A DNA stretch of 45,042 bases from an uncultured Oscillospiraceae bacterium (lineage in GTDB: Bacteria > Bacillota > Clostridia > Oscillospirales > Acutalibacteraceae). Where the stretch lies: assembly GCA_900546265.1 (NCBI GenBank), contig URCA01000027.1, forward strand, positions 1 through 45,042, read 5' to 3'. Each line of letters starts with the position of its first letter. Position 1 is the stretch's first letter. Both the position numbers and the translations under genes were made by a program. The notes under the pieces were generated by a model. It was given only the letters and a program-made list of their open reading frames with translations. It was not told the origin of the DNA and searched no databases. Positions 42,448 through 45,042 of the stretch are shown piece by piece.

Positions 42448-42648
42448 ATGGGACAAAAGCAACCGGTTGAAATTCTGCAAATTGAACCATGGAGCAACGG
42501 CGCTTGCCGGGGATATGTCATTCATGCGATGGAAAACGCAGGCTTTGCCCATAAGGATATCCAGCGGGTAGTCGATGAATTACATTGGGTGTTCGATAGA
42601 AAGACCATCGACGAGGCTGACGAACACTATCGTAATAGTTCCTATTGA
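42448..42648 (+). CDS. Small ICE protein of unknown function
   Basis: A 66-residue acidic protein (MGQKQPVEILQIEPWSNGACRGYVIHAMENAGFAHKDIQRV...). GGGAGG at 42435-42440 sets the start at 42448. It is predicted helical with a possible helix-turn-helix-like pattern in RGYVIHAMENAGFAHKDIQRVVDELHWVFD; it could be an excision-type or accessory regulator, but I do not recognise the family. It lies between the sigma-like gene and the DUF6870-like gene, the usual place for small regulatory proteins in these elements. Confidence 0.6.
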   Translation: MGQKQPVEILQIEPWSNGACRGYVIHAMENAGFAHKDIQRVVDELHWVFDRKTIDEADEHYRNSSY

Positions 42649-42652
42649 CTAA

Positions 42653-42675
42653 CTTAGGGCCAACCTGGCCCGAAG
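42653..42675. repeat. ICE backbone palindrome, copy 6 (diverged)
   Basis: Reads CTTAGGGCCAA / C / CTGGCCCGAAG: the same unit in the copy-4 orientation with two substitutions (one in each arm), 5 bases after a stop codon. It is the most decayed copy. Confidence 0.8.
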
Positions 42676-42723
42676 CATGGAGGACATATTTAAAAGAATC
42701 ATATTTGGAAATGGAGGTCAATT

Positions 42724-42987
42724 ATGGTGCAAATTCAGCGTTTGAATGAACTGCGCAGTGTGGATGTCAACAGTGTAGATAAGGAAATGCTTACAGATGT
42801 GAGCGGCCTGATTTTAGATGTCGGTATTCCACAAAGCCAGCGTTTAAAACAGATATTGACAAAGACGAAAAACCCATATTGCTTTCGTGTGGGAGATATG
42901 GGTGTAAAGCTGGAATTTGCAGACAATGCCCCAACGCTCCAAAATTGCTTATGCAATTTTTTATATATAAAGAAAAGCGGCCTTTAA
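42724..42987 (+). CDS. DUF6870-like small ICE protein
   Basis: An 87-residue protein. The pattern SVDVNSVDKEMLTDVSGLILDVGIPQSQRLKQILTKTKNPYCFRVGDMGVKLEFADNAPTLQNCLCNFL (read along the gene) matches a small family, labelled DUF6870 to my memory, that sits directly upstream of serine recombinases in Clostridial conjugative elements. GGAGGT at 42713-42718 fits the start. Role unknown; proximity suggests it affects recombination or its control. The last residues (YIKKSGL) may be a changed C-terminus. Confidence 0.7.
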   Translation: MVQIQRLNELRSVDVNSVDKEMLTDVSGLILDVGIPQSQRLKQILTKTKNPYCFRVGDMGVKLEFADNAPTLQNCLCNFLYIKKSGL

Positions 42988-43032
42988 CTATCGGTTCCAC
43001 CGTGGGACAAGATTCTATCGGAATTGACAACC

Positions 43033-43062
43033 TTGCAGGCCATTCCTGGGGGATGGTATAAT
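43033..43062 (+). promoter_or_regulatory. Promoter of the serine recombinase gene
   Basis: TTGCAG (43033-43038), an 18-base spacer and a perfect extended -10 (TG at 43054-43055, TATAAT at 43057-43062) lie 33 bases before the recombinase start. A better-looking TTGACA at 43024 is too far away (27-base spacer) to pair with it. Confidence 0.65.
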
Positions 43063-43094
43063 AAGGGTGTAATGTGATAGAGAAGGAGGCCGTT

Positions 43095-44777
43095 ATGGCA
43101 CGGAAAAGCCGTATAATCACAGAGTTATCCAAAACAAAATTCAAGACTTGGAGAATCGCCATTTATATTCGTCTATCCAAAGAAGACGCCCGCAGCTACG
43201 ACGAATCCGAGAGCATTTCCAACCAGCGGGCAATCATCGAGGAACACATTACCGGGTTTCAGGACGGCGACGAGTATATCATAGTAGACGAATATGTGGA
43301 CGATGGTATTTCGGGCACCACCGACGACGAACGTGAAGATTTTCAAAGGATGCTGTCGGACATCAAGCACGGGCGAATCAATTGCGTAATCGTGAAAGAC
43401 CTTGCCCGTTCTTTTCGGAACTACAGCGATCAGGGCTACTATTTGGATGACTGGTTCCCACGGCACAACGTTCGTTTTATCTCCCTGTATCATCAGCCAG
43501 TGGACAGCTATCTTGACCCCAAAAATATGCGCAATATCGCCGTTCCCATCCAAGGTGTTCTAAATGAAAACCATTGCGCGGAAACCTCCGACAAGGTTCG
43601 GGAGGTATTCGATATGAAGCGGCGCAATGGGGAGCACATCGGTTCATTTGCTCCGTATGGCTACAAAAAATTCCCCGAGGACAACAACGCTCTGATAATC
43701 GACGAGGAAGCCGCCGACGTGGTACGGGACATATTCCGCATGTTCTTAAACGGCATGGGAAAGAACGGGATCGTCCATTTTCTGAACGATCATGGGGTGT
43801 TAAGCCCCGGACGGTATAAGCAGGAGAGGCAGGGGCTGAAATACCGCAATCCCAGCACCGACCCGAAAATGCCGACACTCTGGTGTGCCGGAACGGTCAG
43901 CAACATATTGAAGAATCGCATGTATTGCGGGGATATGGTGCAGGGCCGTTACCGGATCAAAAGCTATAAGATACATATTCAGGAACGGGTTCCGGAAGAT
44001 GAATGGTATATTGTGGAGAACACCCATGAGGCGATCATTGACCGGGAAACGTTTGATAAGGTACAGCAGCTTTTGCGCCGGGATGTGCGGACGGCCCCGA
44101 ATCAGCAGAAACTCTATCTGTTCAGCGGTTTTTTGCGGTGTGCAGATTGCGGCAGAGGTATGGCCCGGTATGCGGACGGGAAAAAGGTGTATTATTATTG
44201 CGGCACTTATAAGAACCAGTCCAAACTTGCCTGCACAAAGCACACGATTAAGCATAACCGTTTAGAGGCTGCTGTGCTGTATGCTATACAGCAGCAGGTA
44301 TATCTGGCGGTAGATTACGCGAAAACCATCGAACAGATCAACCGTGCGCCGCTAGTGAAAAGCCAGTCGTTAAAGCTGCTGGATATGATTGGGCAGAAAG
44401 AGCGAGAACTTGCAAAAATTCTCCATTATAAGCAAGCGGTGTATCAGGACTGGAAAGATGGGGAGATCAGCCACGCCGATTACTGTCATATGAGAGAGAA
44501 CTACGAACAGCAGGCCGAAGCGCTGAGCGAAGTGCTGGAGAGACTGCGGAGTGAAAAAGAAGAAATGGAGAACGGCGTGGATGATGAAAACCCGTTTATA
44601 GCGTCGTTCCGCCAATATCAGAACATTACAAAGCTGACGCGGGATGTTTTAATAGCCTTGGTAGACCATATTAAGGTGTACGAGGGCGGCAATATCAGCA
44701 TTGTATTCCGGTTTGCCGACGAGTTGCGCCGGGTGCAGGAATACATAGAAGTCAATACCCCGGCGGCTGCGGTTTAG
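43095..44777 (+). CDS. Large serine recombinase (TndX/TnpX-like) of the ICE
   Basis: A 560-residue site-specific recombinase. The N-terminal resolvase domain begins IAIYIRLSKEDARSYDESESISNQRAII with the nucleophile Ser28 and continues with DDGISGTTDDEREDFQRML and VIVKDLARSFRNYSDQGYYLDD. A recombinase domain (about 170-300: RNGEHIGSFAPYGYKK) and a zinc ribbon (about 343-385: LRCADCGRGMARY and YYYCGTYK...CTKHTI) follow, then a coiled coil (about 430-490, with TRDVLIALVDHIKVYEGG near the end). It excises and integrates the element. AAGGAGG at 43083-43089 sets the start at 43095; the GTG at 43074 overlaps that site. As in Tn4451/Tn5397-type elements it lies at one end, so the right attachment site should be close. 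Confidence 0.93.
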   Translation: MARKSRIITELSKTKFKTWRIAIYIRLSKEDARSYDESESISNQRAIIEEHITGFQDGDEYIIVDEYVDDGISGTTDDEREDFQRMLSDIKHGRINCVIVKDLARSFRNYSDQGYYLDDWFPRHNVRFISLYHQPVDSYLDPKNMRNIAVPIQGVLNENHCAETSDKVREVFDMKRRNGEHIGSFAPYGYKKFPEDNNALIIDEEAADVVRDIFRMFLNGMGKNGIVHFLNDHGVLSPGRYKQERQGLKYRNPSTDPKMPTLWCAGTVSNILKNRMYCGDMVQGRYRIKSYKIHIQERVPEDEWYIVENTHEAIIDRETFDKVQQLLRRDVRTAPNQQKLYLFSGFLRCADCGRGMARYADGKKVYYYCGTYKNQSKLACTKHTIKHNRLEAAVLYAIQQQVYLAVDYAKTIEQINRAPLVKSQSLKLLDMIGQKERELAKILHYKQAVYQDWKDGEISHADYCHMRENYEQQAEALSEVLERLRSEKEEMENGVDDENPFIASFRQYQNITKLTRDVLIALVDHIKVYEGGNISIVFRFADELRRVQEYIEVNTPAAAV

Positions 44778-45042
44778 CAGCGGCAAATCTATTTCGGTAG
44801 TTCACTTTCTTGCTAAAAGCGCGGAGGGGGAACCGTCAGGGTTCCCCTCTCCGCGTCGAGCGAAGCGGATAACCCGCCCGCGGGCGTCAAAAGTGGGGGA
44901 GCATCCCCCACTTTTGTTCAGCTTGGCGAAAAGTTCGGATCTCGCCGGACGCTTTCGCCAAGCTGAAACGGGCCGTTTCGGCCCGTTTTTTTATCTATGC
45001 TTAAGCATGTAGGGGACAGCGCGAAGCGGTGGCCCCTACAAA
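44778..45042. other. Hairpin-rich region after the recombinase; likely right end of the element
   Basis: No gene. In 230 bases there are four strong hairpins: about 44820-44857 (GCGGAGGGGGAACC against GGTTCCCCTCTCCGC, one bulge), 44889-44915 (AAAAGTGGGGGA / TCCCCCACTTTT), 44919-44965 (CAGCTTGGCGAAA / TTTCGCCAAGCTG) and the terminator at 44967-44993. A 12-base palindrome ATGCTTAAGCAT (44997-45008) and an inverted pair TGTAGGGG...CCCCTACA (45008-45040), common in Firmicute intergenic repeats, follow. The attachment site may lie here; I cannot point to the crossover bases. Confidence 0.55.
44967..44993 (+). terminator. Factor-independent terminator after the recombinase
   Basis: AACGGGCC pairs with GGCCCGTT around a 5-base loop and is followed by a run of seven T, a textbook terminator for the rightward ICE transcript. 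Confidence 0.88.

Noticed and set aside
43024..43062. TTGACA plus TATAAT as recombinase promoter
   Set aside because: The 27-base spacer is far too long; TTGCAG at 43033 with the extended -10 is the better reading.
1..45042. CRISPR arrays, tRNA or rRNA genes
   Set aside because: No regularly spaced repeats and no tRNA-like cloverleaf or rRNA sequence were seen; the dispersed palindrome copies are kilobases apart.

Overview
The window reads as a Gram-positive, low-redox gut-type Firmicute (Clostridia; most like Oscillospiraceae or Lachnospiraceae relatives). The reasons are strong AGGAGG-type ribosome binding sites, lipoprotein and LPXTG-like sorting signals, conjugative-transposon genes of the kind known from Clostridioides difficile CTn and Tn1549-like elements, and a TndX-type large serine recombinase. 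Family assignments come from reading translated sequence by eye; no database search was run.

Layout. (1) 1-5.5 kb: the left backbone of an integrative conjugative element (ICE): a tightly overlapping + strand operon (CD1108-like membrane protein without a peptidase domain, DUF4315, DUF4366/CD1107, two cysteine-rich small proteins, a small conserved protein, MobC, a CD1845-like membrane protein) and a MOBP-type relaxase. (2) 5.4-7.9 kb: a non-coding stretch with strong palindromes, then a MarR regulator and MATE efflux pump on the - strand with two identical 12-base operator candidates. (3) 7.94-8.82 kb: an intact-looking IS5/IS427-type insertion sequence with a -1 frameshift site. (4) 9-39 kb: a large glycan-utilisation locus. 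A + strand operon encodes a GH20-like enzyme, a DUF4038/GH140-like enzyme, an SDR epimerase, a class III aminotransferase and a zinc MDR dehydrogenase. A - strand operon encodes a GH27 alpha-galactosidase, a small zinc-ribbon protein and a GH94-like phosphorylase. An AraC regulator is divergent from a long + strand operon with a large fused solute-binding protein, two pairs of ABC sugar permeases, an NHL-TPR-Yip1 membrane protein, a DUF5696-type protein, two tandem parallel beta-helix proteins, a wall-anchored surface protein and a second solute-binding lipoprotein. (5) 39.1-41.4 kb: debris, namely an IS256-type transposase remnant joined to a frameshifted membrane protein and a 5'-truncated Sel1-like gene. 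(6) 41.6-45 kb: the right ICE backbone (sigma-like factor, two small proteins, large serine recombinase) and a hairpin-rich end.

How it fits together. Surface and secreted proteins would bind and trim a polysaccharide; two ATPase-less ABC systems import oligosaccharides (a shared ATPase must be elsewhere); cytoplasmic glycosidases and a phosphorylase finish degradation; the SDR-aminotransferase-MDR trio probably processes an unusual sugar or amino sugar. The whole locus sits between the relaxase and the recombinase of the ICE, where such elements usually carry cargo, so it is probably transferable.

The most unusual signal is a 23-base palindrome (11-base arms CTTCGGGCCAA / TTGGCCCGAAG around one base) present six times. 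All copies are in the two ICE backbone arms and I saw none in the cargo. Two copies lie inside genes, read in the same frame as SGQVGPK.
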